Positions 32,641-40,258 are shown, counted from the first letter of the stretch. The stretch: DNA of 64,000 nucleotides from Candidatus Woesearchaeota archaeon (GCA_019322895.1 JAHWHZ010000003.1:124001-188000); one strand, 5' to 3'. Numbers and translations are program-made. Notes: generated by a model from the sequence alone, not told the origin.

Positions 32641-32676
32641 ATCGCTTAACCAGGCGACGCAGAGAGCTTACACCTA
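32641..32676 (+). pseudogene. partial tRNA copy (D and anticodon arms only)
   Basis: About 36 bases match the D arm and anticodon arm of the intact tRNA 80 bases downstream: CGCTTAA...GG and GAGAGCTTACACCT are shared. There is no acceptor or T arm. It repeats the pattern seen at tRNA-His, a 5'-part remnant just upstream of the complete gene. Confidence 0.6.
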
Positions 32677-32714
32677 AAGTACATTAAACATTTGAAGTAT
32701 ATAAAGTTTTTCAT

Positions 32715-32829
32715 GCCGGCGTCGCTTAATCTGGTAGAGCGGAGAGCTTACACCTCTCTGCCCGAAAGGGTTTCTGGGTTCAAAACCAGGATGAGGTAAT
32801 CTCTCTGGGTGAAAATCCCAGCGCCGGCG
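32715..32829 (+). tRNA. tRNA with UAC (Val) anticodon, long variable arm and T-loop intron
   Basis: The acceptor GCCGGCG (32715-32721) pairs with CGCCGGC (32822-32828), followed by discriminator G. The D arm is standard. The anticodon stem is GAGAG/CTCTC with loop CTTACAC, anticodon TAC at 32749-32751. The variable region is 15 bases and can form GCCC-GAAA-GGGT. The T stem CTGGG/CCCAG is separated by a 31-base intron (32785-32815). The junction forms a canonical bulge-helix-bulge: TTCA/TGAA 4-bp helix with 3-base bulges AAA and AAT. Splicing gives the consensus T loop TTCAAAT. G73 plus the long arm are serine-like features, in conflict with a Val anticodon. Confidence 0.8.
32785..32815 (+). 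other. 31-base tRNA intron (non-canonical T-loop position)
   Basis: Bounded by cleavage after the second base of each 3-base bulge. Internal pairing CCAG/CTGG forms the intron helix. Archaeal tRNA-splicing endonuclease recognises such motifs; position 59/60 is non-canonical. Confidence 0.75.
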
Positions 32830-32864
32830 AACTTCAAAATAAAAAGAATTAGAAAATAAAAAAT

Positions 32865-33935
32865 TTAAAGTGTTTCTATTCCAAGCTCTTCATTAAAGTG
32901 TTTTGCTTGAGGGCTTGATTGGGTTGGATCTGCTTTGCCAAGGATCCACGGTGATTTTACTCCAGTAACGATGGTCATCACCATAAGTTTTCCTTTCATG
33001 TCTTCTGAGACTCTTGCGCCCCAGATAACATTGGCGTCATCATCCATGCTTTCTGTGACTAATTCTCCTGCTCTGCTGATTTCATCAAGGGTCAGATCAG
33101 GTCCCCCACAGACATGTATCAGAGCCCCGGTTGCACCATTATAACTTATGTCCAGAAGAGGATTGCTTAATGCTCCTTTGACAGCTTCTTCTACCCTGTT
33201 GTTTGTGTCAGAGCTTCCTACTCCGATAGCTGCCACTCCGCCATTTGTCATTATTGCCTTTACGTCTGCATAGTCTAGATTGACAAGGCTTGGAACTGCT
33301 ATTGTCTCAACTATTCCTTTTATCATTGTGGAAATCAATTCATTTGCCACTGCAAATGCCTGCTGTACAGGTAAATTTCCTGCAATACAAACCAGTCTGT
33401 TGTTATCAATTACAATAACAGTATCGCAGACTTCTCTTAATTGCTGAAGGCCAAATTCTGCTTTGTCTATTCTTGCTCTTTCAATATTAAACGGCATGGT
33501 CACTGTGCCAATTACAATGGAACCCATTTCTTTTGCTACTGAAGCCACCACAGGGGCTGCTCCTGTTCCAGTTCCTCCGCCTTGTCCTGCACAGACAAAT
33601 ACCATGTCTGTGCCTCTTAGTGCTTCTTTTATCTGAAGCATGCTTTCTTGAGCAGCTTCAGCACCTCTTTGTGGATAGCCGCCGCATCCAAGTCCGCGTG
33701 TCAAGTCACGCCCAATCAAGAACTTGCGGTCAGCTGAAGAAATATCAACATGCTGTTTGTCTGTATTCACAGCGATTATCTCTGCACCACGGATGCCTTT
33801 CTTGTATAGCCAGGAAACCATGTTATTTCCTGCACCGCCGATGCCGATGACTTTTATGTTTGCCTGCCCGAAGTCAGCTTCTTGCGGAGCAGCTTTTTGT
33901 TCCATTGCGCTTTTTACGATGAATTCCATTTTCAC
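32865..33935 (-). CDS. ftsZ: cell-division GTPase FtsZ
   Basis: A 356-residue tubulin-superfamily GTPase that polymerises into the division ring. The nucleotide loop KVIGIGGAGNNMV (about 28-40), tubulin signature GQGGGTGTGAAPVVA (about 117-131), T5/T6 region TMPFNIERARIDKAEFGL and catalytic T7 loop NLDYADVKAIM are all intact. The C-terminal tail is short. The start is GTG at 33935, five bases after GAGGAGGT; an ATG two codons later is also possible. A leader of roughly 165 bases with a large hairpin precedes it. Confidence 0.95.
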   Translation of the reverse strand: MKMEFIVKSAMEQKAAPQEADFGQANIKVIGIGGAGNNMVSWLYKKGIRGAEIIAVNTDKQHVDISSADRKFLIGRDLTRGLGCGGYPQRGAEAAQESMLQIKEALRGTDMVFVCAGQGGGTGTGAAPVVASVAKEMGSIVIGTVTMPFNIERARIDKAEFGLQQLREVCDTVIVIDNNRLVCIAGNLPVQQAFAVANELISTMIKGIVETIAVPSLVNLDYADVKAIMTNGGVAAIGVGSSDTNNRVEEAVKGALSNPLLDISYNGATGALIHVCGGPDLTLDEISRAGELVTESMDDDANVIWGARVSEDMKGKLMVMTIVTGVKSPWILGKADPTQSSPQAKHFNEELGIETL

Positions 33936-34135
33936 TCAAAACCTCCTCGATCTTTGGTTGTCTTTGGTATGAATAAGATAAGGCTCTCCAAATGTTTGTG
34001 GGTTTGGGGGGGTGGTCTTTTAGAGAAACAGTGGAGAGCCTTTGTGACAGCATGATACCGTTCCTCTATGCTAATATCCAAATGTCAATAATTTGTATAC
34101 TGATATAACCAATTCTCAACTCATATATAAATGTT
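33936..34135 (-). promoter_or_regulatory. ftsZ promoter and structured leader
   Basis: On the minus strand a TATA element (TTTATATATG, about 34118-34130) should start transcription near 34100. The leader contains a 10-bp perfect stem, AAGGCTCTCC (minus, from 34042) with GGAGAGCCTT (to 33980), enclosed by GGTAT/ATACC (34055-34059 with 33966-33970). The 43-base loop carries a run of seven C. It could be an RNA regulatory leader for ftsZ or a separate small RNA. The strand is ambiguous because the stem is symmetric. Confidence 0.45.
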
Positions 34136-34261
34136 TCTATATTTTTATATACTACAGCGGTCATGTCGGGATTTTATAGTACAGTATAGAAAACACAACA
34201 TTTATATAGGATTTAGTATTCCCGTCTATTCGGGTGTGGTATTAGAGAAAGGTGCGAGAGA

Positions 34262-34663
34262 ATGGTAATCTTATTTGATCGATTTAATCTGCCGTCAGAT
34301 GTTTTTGAAGTGATATTTTCTACTGAGCAGCAGAGAATTGTGGCAAAAGAATTGATTAAATTCATGGCAGACCATAACTGCGAGATTACCAAGACACAGA
34401 TGAGCTTCTTTGCAACGCAGCTGCACGACGGCAAATATGAGTGTGTTCTCGACGAGGGGCCGCACAAGGGAAAGAAAGCAAAACTGAGTTACAACAAAAG
34501 GCAGTTTTATGACAGGATTCTTACGCCGATGAAATCAATGGGCCTGATTGACTACGACCTTTACAAGAAGACATACAAGATTTCCAACAAGTTCTCTAAT
34601 GACCTTATGAAGATAGGCCTGATGTGGAAGGCAGAATTAAGGAAGTATGGCATCAATAGTTGA
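34262..34663 (+). CDS. winged-helix-like DNA-binding protein
   Basis: A 133-residue protein. ITKTQMSFFATQLHDGKYEC, YNKRQFYDRILTPMKSMGLIDYD and LYKKTYKISNKFSNDLMKIG suggest a winged-helix domain with the wing near 100-120. It is transcribed divergently from ftsZ. The upstream region has TATAGTACAGTATA, then CATTTATATAG as TATA element, and AGGTGCGA before the ATG. It might control ftsZ or itself (inference). Confidence 0.55.
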   Translation: MVILFDRFNLPSDVFEVIFSTEQQRIVAKELIKFMADHNCEITKTQMSFFATQLHDGKYECVLDEGPHKGKKAKLSYNKRQFYDRILTPMKSMGLIDYDLYKKTYKISNKFSNDLMKIGLMWKAELRKYGINS

Positions 34664-34690
34664 TGTTTTTTAAGATTATCCTCTATTTCT

Positions 34691-34988
34691 TTAAATAGGA
34701 AGATAAAGAGGTTCTCTATTGCTGCTGCGCGCTGTTTTTTTAACTGTCTTGTATAACTTCCGGATTTTCTCTCCGCTGAATGTCTTGACTGCACGCTCTC
34801 CTTCAAATACCCTCAACAGATAAAGCCCGCGGCCTGTTTCACTCAAGCCAAGCACGATTTCTCCATCAACCTCCTTATAGAAATTAAAGCGAAAAATACC
34901 CATTCCCCGCTTTTTTTTTGCTGCTGCCATACCAATGCCCTGAAAGAAATGACAGCATATTTTCAAGAGTTAAATTGCTCATATCCAT
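34691..34988 (-). pseudogene. unknown gene with apparent frameshift at an A9 tract
   Basis: A TATA element (CTTTAAATATT, about 35025-35035) and GGGGGATG lead to ATG at 34988 and 26 codons (MDMSNLTLENMLSFLSGHWYG...). At nine consecutive A (34911-34919) the frame must shift by one to continue into the long open frame (RGMGIFRFNFYKEVDGEIVLG, EGERAVKTFSGEKIRKLYK) ending at 34691. Without the shift it stops after about 34 codons. A downstream ATG at 34930 could start the second part but has only a weak ribosome site. Homopolymer error, slippage or decay are all possible. Confidence 0.5.
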
Positions 34989-35087
34989 TATATCATCCCC
35001 CACAAAACAAGAAAAAATGTTAAGAATATTTAAAGGTTTTCTAAAAGGATAAAATGGTAAATTTGGTCGCTGCGCAGAATTATCATC

Positions 35088-35132
35088 TCTTAGTTACTTT
35101 AAAGTAGTTACGAAACACAACATTTATAAATA
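35088..35132 (+). promoter_or_regulatory. cassette promoter: palindrome plus TATA (AbiEii-like pair)
   Basis: TAGTTACTTTAAAGTAGTTA (35091-35110) is a near-perfect palindrome with core TACT-N4-AGTA, followed by CATTTATAAATA (35121-35132). The preceding TCTTAGT might be a last trace of the map 3'-end repeat. Confidence 0.6.
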
Positions 35133-35152
35133 AGCAAAACATCATATGCACT

Positions 35153-35908
35153 ATGATATTAGACAATCTTGAAGCCCGGTTAAAAAAGAACGGCACTCTT
35201 GAAGCATTTAATAAAGATACTGCTGAAATAGATGAAGATGTTAGAAATCTACTAAAATTGCTCTTTGGTGTTGCTTCTGAATTAGATAACGCAAAACAAG
35301 AATATGTGATTCATGGAGGATACGCAGTATTGGTTCATCTGGCAGATTGTTTAGGAACTAAAGCCATACCTAAATGGCGAGGGTCTCACGACCTAGATTT
35401 AGTTGCTAATGAAAGAATAGTGACTATGCTTAAGAGCTATCTTAATATCCTTAGCGATAGGGAAAGCCAAAGAGTCAAAGGAAAAAGAACCTTAAAAGTC
35501 CTACTTGAAGAATCTGAAAAACCGTATAAATTAGACTTGAGAATGATTGAACAGTTCGCAGACGATTCTGCAGAGACATACCGTGGCGAAGTAGATACTT
35601 TAACTGTGTATGGCATCTCTGTTAGAGTTCCTAAACTAATGCGATTATTAAAAGATAAACTGAGTGTTTCAAGAAATCTTGAAAGAGATAACGTAGACAT
35701 CTTAAATTTGATTGGTGTGCTTTATCTTAGAAAAACTCCTGCAGAAAGAGTAATTGGCGGACTTGATTTAAAGGAACGAAAAAGATTGTATTCCTTGATT
35801 GCTGCCGACTCTGCCAAGGAAAAATTTATAAAGGAGAATGTCTTGATAGAGGTTAGTGACAAGTATCTGCTGCGTTTTAAAAAACAACTTAAAAAACGAA
35901 TAAAATGA
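35153..35908 (+). CDS. AbiEii-like nucleotidyltransferase
   Basis: A 251-residue protein of the minimal nucleotidyltransferase fold. YVIHGGYAVLVHL (about 44-56) and GSHDLDLVAN (about 76-85) provide the HGG and DxD active-site elements seen in AbiEii/AbiGii-type toxin nucleotidyltransferases. The C-terminal half is helical and Lys-rich. It overlaps the following gene by four bases, which is typical of toxin-antitoxin pairs. Defence or addiction role is inferred from family and from its position in the cassette array. Confidence 0.7.
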   Translation: MILDNLEARLKKNGTLEAFNKDTAEIDEDVRNLLKLLFGVASELDNAKQEYVIHGGYAVLVHLADCLGTKAIPKWRGSHDLDLVANERIVTMLKSYLNILSDRESQRVKGKRTLKVLLEESEKPYKLDLRMIEQFADDSAETYRGEVDTLTVYGISVRVPKLMRLLKDKLSVSRNLERDNVDILNLIGVLYLRKTPAERVIGGLDLKERKRLYSLIAADSAKEKFIKENVLIEVSDKYLLRFKKQLKKRIK

Positions 35909-36276
35909 AAATACAAACATATCAAGGAGAAAATATTAGAGCCATCTTAGATAAAGCCCCTTATGATTGGAGAGCTACAGGGACATATGGTGTAGAAAGA
36001 TCATTAAAAAATGGCAAGATATCGAACATATTACTAATCTATGTCAATTCCAGAGATTTAAAAGAGTGGGATAAATATCTAACAGCTAATTCTGTCAAAT
36101 CAACAAAAGTTTTGCCCGATCTAAAACTTGTCGGTGTTGATACCCTTCCAGAATCTTCAAAAAAAGATAGAAACGTAGTGGATATAAGCCACCTTATTGC
36201 TGATTTAGAGAAAGTCGCTCCACGGTATCGTGAAACACATCCTGAAATCGTAGAGCATTTAAGCGATGTTGCTTAA
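35905..36276 (+). CDS. unknown partner of the AbiEii-like gene
   Basis: A 123-residue protein (MKIQTYQGENIRAILDKAPYDW, NILLIYVNSRDLKEWDKYL) with no recognised domain. It overlaps the nucleotidyltransferase gene by ATGA, so it could be its antitoxin or accessory factor. Its stop codon TAA forms part of the 14-base map-end remnant that closes the cassette. Confidence 0.5.
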   Translation: MKIQTYQGENIRAILDKAPYDWRATGTYGVERSLKNGKISNILLIYVNSRDLKEWDKYLTANSVKSTKVLPDLKLVGVDTLPESSKKDRNVVDISHLIADLEKVAPRYRETHPEIVEHLSDVA

Positions 36277-36286
36277 TTCTTAGTCA
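36273..36286 (-). repeat. 14-base remnant of the map 3' end (R4)
   Basis: TTAATTCTTAGTCA is identical to the end of repeat R3 (40259-40272). On the minus strand it reads as the last Map-type codons T-K-N and a stop. It starts exactly at the stop of the preceding cassette gene and runs into the next cassette's palindrome. Confidence 0.45.
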
Positions 36287-36320
36287 CTAAATAGTGATTA
36301 CAAACCAAAAGCTTTATAAA
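36281..36320 (+). promoter_or_regulatory. cassette promoter: palindrome plus TATA
   Basis: TAGTCACTAAATAGTGATTA (36281-36300; core CACT-N4-AGTG) is followed by CTTTATAAAG (36312-36321) and a GAGGGGTGG ribosome site before ATG 36367. Confidence 0.6.
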
Positions 36321-36366
36321 GGGCGTTTGCCTTTAGTAAATCAATTACCTTTAGAGGGGTGGAAAA

Positions 36367-37047
36367 ATGAGTGAAGAAAAATTAGAAAATATGATTCAAA
36401 ATGGACGAGCAGTAATTGATGCTTCTCCTGATGGTTTTATTTGGTGTCCTTTAGATGATGGATTTATGTGTGACTTAGACAGAAGGGCAGAGTTAATAGA
36501 AAAATATAATTCTGGAGATACTGACGAGCTAAATAAAGAGCTGCTGCCTGGAGCAGTGTATGCAACCTTTGAAGAAATAGAAGGCGCAAGCAGGTCAAGC
36601 GGTGGAGTTGTCAAGATTGATCCTGTAACAGGCAAAATCGTAAGTCTTCATACCCAAGATGAAGGAACTCGAACATACTTGACAGCGGCTTTTGGAGGCC
36701 CGCATATTAACTTTTTTGCATTTAATGATAAAAAGCCAACAGAAAAACCAACAGTCACAATAAAGATTGAATACAACGCTAAAACCGGCAAATGGAACTT
36801 TGAAGGGCCGCTTCTAAAAACACAAAAAAGCGACTTGATTAAGGGGTTCTTAAATATACATCCCTTTGCAAAAGATTCTGGGAAGACAAATCAGCAGGAC
36901 AAATATACTATCGAACTGAACTGGTACCACAAGACAGATCATGCTGAAATTGTCAGCGACAATACAGGAAATCCCCACTATAGAAATATCCTTTTAGAAG
37001 GCGCGTGGGCAGAATTAAGAAGCGCGGAATTAAAAGGTAAACTTTAG
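36367..37047 (+). CDS. cassette protein of unknown function
   Basis: A 226-residue soluble protein (MSEEKLENMIQNGRAVIDA, DGFIWCPLDDGFMCDL, GGPHINFFAFNDKKPTEKP). No domain was recognised. A strong GAGGGGTGG lies 7 bases before the start. It is first in a two-gene cassette with the nucleotidyltransferase-like gene at 37061. Accessory or defence character is suggested only by context. Confidence 0.5.
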   Translation: MSEEKLENMIQNGRAVIDASPDGFIWCPLDDGFMCDLDRRAELIEKYNSGDTDELNKELLPGAVYATFEEIEGASRSSGGVVKIDPVTGKIVSLHTQDEGTRTYLTAAFGGPHINFFAFNDKKPTEKPTVTIKIEYNAKTGKWNFEGPLLKTQKSDLIKGFLNIHPFAKDSGKTNQQDKYTIELNWYHKTDHAEIVSDNTGNPHYRNILLEGAWAELRSAELKGKL

Positions 37048-37060
37048 GAGGAAAACCAAA

Positions 37061-37585
37061 ATGACTGAAGAAAAATTTATCCCAAAAAAAGACTTTAAAG
37101 AAGATCTCACGCAAACTTACTTACTAGGTAAAGAGAACTTTCAAAATCCTGAAAGTCCTATTGTAAAACATGAAACCTTATGCAATAAATTGTTTGCAAT
37201 GGAACTTGCACCTTCTATTGACATGTCAAACGTAAGAGCAGAAGACAGGCCTTATGTTCACGAGGTTGTGCAATACCTTAGACAGAATGGTTTAAGACCA
37301 GAACTAAAAGGCAGTGCGCTTATGGGAAACATGTATGGTGATATTGACATTCTTGCAACAGGAAGTCTTGAAGATCTAACAAACGTGACACGGGCGCTTA
37401 ATGGAGCACAAGATATTGCAAATCCATTCTACAGCACAGCTGCAGACGGTGAAGAGTATACTGTTGCGCATGAAGGCGAAAATGTTGCTTACATGCACGA
37501 GAATCTTGCACAGCTGTTCAATATACTTGTCGGCGACACAAAAATTCATCTCGGCCTTAAAGGATCAGGCGTGATAGGAAGTTAA
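37061..37585 (+). CDS. nucleotidyltransferase-fold-like cassette protein
   Basis: A 174-residue protein. LKGSALMGNMYGDIDILATG (about 86-105) fits the minimal nucleotidyltransferase pattern GS-x-G-x(5-8)-DxD, with helices before it and a strand-rich part after it (EEYTVAHEGENVAYMHENL). GGAGG lies 7 bases before the ATG. It would be the third nucleotidyltransferase-like gene in the array. The assignment rests on one motif. Confidence 0.5.
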   Translation: MTEEKFIPKKDFKEDLTQTYLLGKENFQNPESPIVKHETLCNKLFAMELAPSIDMSNVRAEDRPYVHEVVQYLRQNGLRPELKGSALMGNMYGDIDILATGSLEDLTNVTRALNGAQDIANPFYSTAADGEEYTVAHEGENVAYMHENLAQLFNILVGDTKIHLGLKGSGVIGS

Positions 37586-37594
37586 TTTTTTTAT

Positions 37595-37678
37595 TTATTC
37601 TATTTTTGTCAGAATCTCAACTTTATCGTCTACAAGCAATGTATGTTCTGCCTGTGATACAATTCCTTTGTTTTTCTC
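37595..37678 (-). repeat. map 3'-end copy R1
   Basis: The minus strand reads EKNKGIVSQAEHTLL then VDDKVEILTKIE and a stop, the same C-terminus as the resident methionine aminopeptidase (41285-41367). Several codon differences are synonymous (GTA/GTC, GAA/GAG, ACA/ACT). It has no promoter or start of its own, so it is a displaced gene end. Confidence 0.85.
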
Positions 37679-37693
37679 GACCAAAGGAAAAAT

Positions 37694-37734
37694 TAATCAC
37701 TATTAAGTGATTAGAAAACCGAAGATTTAAATAC
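37694..37734 (+). promoter_or_regulatory. cassette promoter: palindrome plus TATA
   Basis: TAATCACTATTAAGTGATTA (37694-37713; core CACT-N4-AGTG) is followed by AGATTTAAATAC (37723-37734), 25 bases before ATG 37759. It lies 15 bases right of repeat R1. Confidence 0.6.
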
Positions 37735-37758
37735 TTTTGAATATTAACATGTAGCACC

Positions 37759-38529
37759 ATGAGCAAAGATGAATCTGCGGAATTTCAAACAAAGGAATTT
37801 CAAGAGGATGAATTTAGACAGGTAATTGAAAGGTCTAAAGAATTAATAGCCAGAGGGTATTTTACTGGAATAAATTTTCTGCAATCAGAGGAGCCTCTGC
37901 CGACAAATTCTATAATCGTACACTTTCTTCATGATAGCAAACAGCATTTGGATGAAATCATATCCACTGTGCCTGCTGCGCGTTTGGTAGTCCCTAGATT
38001 CACTTGCTATATGTTAGATCCTAAATATTTTCAAAAGCCCAATTTTGCTGAAGAATACAAAGATGCGGTTTTTTTCGATTCTAATTTCAAGATAATTACA
38101 GTTGAGGATGCGATTGCAAACCCTTTGGGTACGACAGTACTCAATAGAGAGTTGGATTTAATAGTCCCTCTTCACGACAGTAAAGATTTATACGATACTG
38201 TGCATGCTTTGCAAGAGGCAGACGAAGAAGGCCCGTATCAATGGATAGATCCAGTTCTTATTGTAAAAACAAAAACGCCCGTTACTGCTCTAGAAGGTTT
38301 TGTTGACAAACAGTACGTTAGTATCGCAAAAGAAAGAGAAGAGTTTTATTCAATCTTAACCGACGAGGAAAGAACAGATGCCCTATCAAAATATTTAGAT
38401 AAATTATGTGCTGCCACAAAAATAGGGACATTACAAAGAAGCGATATTGTTTTCAATACAAGTCAGGTAAACGAAAAGTTTGCAGACTTTCTAGTTAATA
38501 TTCAGAACCAGCTTCAAATCTTTGAATAG
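37759..38529 (+). CDS. cassette protein of unknown function
   Basis: A 256-residue acidic soluble protein (ELIARGYFTGINFLQSEEPL, SIIVHFLHDSKQHLDEIIS, PLHDSKDLYDTVHALQEADEE). It may contain a repeated strand-helix unit around HFLHDSK and PLHDSKD. No family was recognised. It is leaderless by TATA spacing. It converges with the minus-strand gene at 38495, overlapping by 35 bases. Confidence 0.5.
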   Translation: MSKDESAEFQTKEFQEDEFRQVIERSKELIARGYFTGINFLQSEEPLPTNSIIVHFLHDSKQHLDEIISTVPAARLVVPRFTCYMLDPKYFQKPNFAEEYKDAVFFDSNFKIITVEDAIANPLGTTVLNRELDLIVPLHDSKDLYDTVHALQEADEEGPYQWIDPVLIVKTKTPVTALEGFVDKQYVSIAKEREEFYSILTDEERTDALSKYLDKLCAATKIGTLQRSDIVFNTSQVNEKFADFLVNIQNQLQIFE

Positions 38530-38812
38530 TTTCTCTCAACTTTTGTTTAGAATAAACATCAGTAAGTTTTTGAGGTCCTCCGCCACGCACTCCTTTTTCA
38601 AACGCCTCTTGTAATGGATTAGAAATACCGTTTTTATGTATGCGGTACTTATATTCTATTTCTCCCCAGCCATATCGCCATTCACTAATACATCCGTCAT
38701 TGGGCAATTCTGCAAGAACTTCAATTAATTTTGGTAGATTCTCCTGACTAATACAGTCTAAACCTTCTATTTCTGGATCTTCTGATGCTTTTCTTAGTGT
38801 TTCTACTAACAT
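38495..38812 (-). CDS. small cassette protein of unknown function
   Basis: A 105-residue protein (MLVETLRKASEDPEIEGLD, NDGCISEWRYGWGEIEYKY, FEKGVRGGGPQKLTDVYSK). No domain was recognised. A TATA element (GATTTATATAC, about 38836-38846 on the minus strand) supports the ATG. Its 3' end overlaps the convergent neighbour. Confidence 0.5.
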   Translation of the reverse strand: MLVETLRKASEDPEIEGLDCISQENLPKLIEVLAELPNDGCISEWRYGWGEIEYKYRIHKNGISNPLQEAFEKGVRGGGPQKLTDVYSKQKLRETIQRFEAGSEY

Positions 38813-38884
38813 TTTCCTATGTGTTATATGCCTCCAGAAGTATATAAATCTTTTGAAATAAATCTGGCAACATGCGTAAAATAA

Positions 38885-38959
38885 CTAATTCTTAGTCAGA
38901 ATCTCAACTTTATCATCTACAAGCAAAGTATGCTCTGCCTGAGAGACAATTCCTTTGTT
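38885..38959 (-). repeat. map 3'-end copy R2
   Basis: The minus strand reads NKGIVSQAEHTLL, VDDKVEILTKN and TAG, matching the Map C-terminus. The reading frame and stop are intact although nothing upstream in the gene remains. It is followed 18 bases later by the next cassette palindrome. Confidence 0.85.
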
Positions 38960-38977
38960 TTTTTGTTAAACAACAAT

Positions 38978-39018
38978 TAATTACTATTTAGTAGTTATAA
39001 ACCAGAAGATTTAAATAT
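38978..39018 (+). promoter_or_regulatory. cassette promoter: palindrome plus TATA
   Basis: TAATTACTATTTAGTAGTTA (38978-38997; core TACT-N4-AGTA) is followed by AGATTTAAATAT (39007-39018), 23 bases before ATG 39041. Confidence 0.6.
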
Positions 39019-39040
39019 CCTGCTAATTTAGAAATACTCA

Positions 39041-39898
39041 ATGATACTTATCCATGATTTGACAGGGATTTGTGAAGATAAGAGAAAAGAAGTGATTGCC
39101 TGCTTAGACGAATTATTGACATATAGAGATTCAGATGGTTTGTTAGTTCCGGTGATTTCTGGATACAATTGGTACGCAAAATTAACAAAATCTGACCGCG
39201 TAATTACTTTCTCTAATATTCATGAAACAGAATCCTACAAAGAAGATATGTTAAGAGATTTAGAAGAATTAGGATATGACCATAAAGATATACTAAATCA
39301 AATAAGGGAAAAAGCAGGTGCGTTCATACATGACCTTGAATTCAGACTAAGAGATGATGACGGCAATCTGCTCCCTGGATTGAGAATAAAAGACACTCGA
39401 ACAGGAAAATACATTGACTTGGAGAACTACCAAGATGCCTTGATAAATTACCAAGAATTTACTGATGCAGAAGGTTGTTTGATTGATGAAGACCAAGGGT
39501 GGGAGTTAGATATGCCATTTAAAGGGGAGCGAGAATTAATGAGTCTTGTGAATCTCTTTCTAAAAAAATCCGGAAAGCATATTTATGATGTAAGAGGCAA
39601 CATAATCAAAGAAACAGACGAAGAACAAGACGCGCGAGCTCCTTGGTCTGATGCATACAAAGTTCCTGTTTTGCTCTTAGGCGAAACCGCTTTGCGTTAT
39701 GCAGATAAATTGCCTCAGTTTGTTCCAGTAACTAAATTTGCACTAAAAGAAAACAACAACGAAATAAGTTTCATAATCCATAACAACATAAAATATTTAA
39801 AAAGCTTGAATCAATATACTCAATTACTTAGATTTGGATTTGCTGAAGAAGAATGTCTGGGGAATAAACCGTTCATAAGGTATGTTGACGAAATATAA
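39041..39898 (+). CDS. cassette protein of unknown function
   Basis: A 285-residue soluble protein (MILIHDLTGICEDKRKEVI, LVPVISGYNWYAKLTKSDRVITFSN, FRLRDDDGNLLPGLRIKD). No domain was recognised. It is leaderless by TATA spacing. The following small gene has its own TATA element (CTTTAAATAG), so the two form a pair within one cassette without overlap. Confidence 0.5.
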   Translation: MILIHDLTGICEDKRKEVIACLDELLTYRDSDGLLVPVISGYNWYAKLTKSDRVITFSNIHETESYKEDMLRDLEELGYDHKDILNQIREKAGAFIHDLEFRLRDDDGNLLPGLRIKDTRTGKYIDLENYQDALINYQEFTDAEGCLIDEDQGWELDMPFKGERELMSLVNLFLKKSGKHIYDVRGNIIKETDEEQDARAPWSDAYKVPVLLLGETALRYADKLPQFVPVTKFALKENNNEISFIIHNNIKYLKSLNQYTQLLRFGFAEEECLGNKPFIRYVDEI

Positions 39899-39945
39899 AC
39901 AAATAAGTCGATACCTTTAAATAGTTAAATAACTATGTAATAACC

Positions 39946-40227
39946 ATGCCAACAGAAACAATCGTAAAAGATCCTAAGCGAATGACCCTTTCTGAAATAA
40001 AGCAGACACTAACAAATATTATCGCTTATGAGCAAGAAACAAGAGAGTCTTGGGTAGTCCTTAAAATGCAAAACAGGCAATTAGGCGCGATTCACTATGT
40101 AACATCACAAAAAGAAGCAGAAAAAGAGATTAATGCACCAGTATCCAGCAATCCAAGAACGTGTGAATGGGGCTTAAAATTTTATTCTCGTTCTGATTTA
40201 GAGCAATTAAAAGAAAAATATAGTTAA
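39946..40227 (+). CDS. small cassette protein of unknown function
   Basis: A 93-residue protein (MPTETIVKDPKRMTLSEIKQ, TRESWVVLKMQNRQLGAIHYV, PRTCEWGLKFYSRSDLEQL). TATA element at about 39915-39924. No domain was recognised. Confidence 0.5.
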   Translation: MPTETIVKDPKRMTLSEIKQTLTNIIAYEQETRESWVVLKMQNRQLGAIHYVTSQKEAEKEINAPVSSNPRTCEWGLKFYSRSDLEQLKEKYS

Positions 40228-40258
40228 ATAAGAAAAACAAAATTATATTCTTGGATTT

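Noticed and set aside
32641..32676. Functional split-tRNA 5' half
   Set aside because: It lacks an acceptor strand and any matching 3' half, and a complete tRNA follows; treated as a remnant.
35091..38997. Palindromes as transcription terminators of the upstream genes
   Set aside because: They lack a following T run, sit a fixed distance before TATA boxes, and similar sites occur at unrelated divergent promoters.
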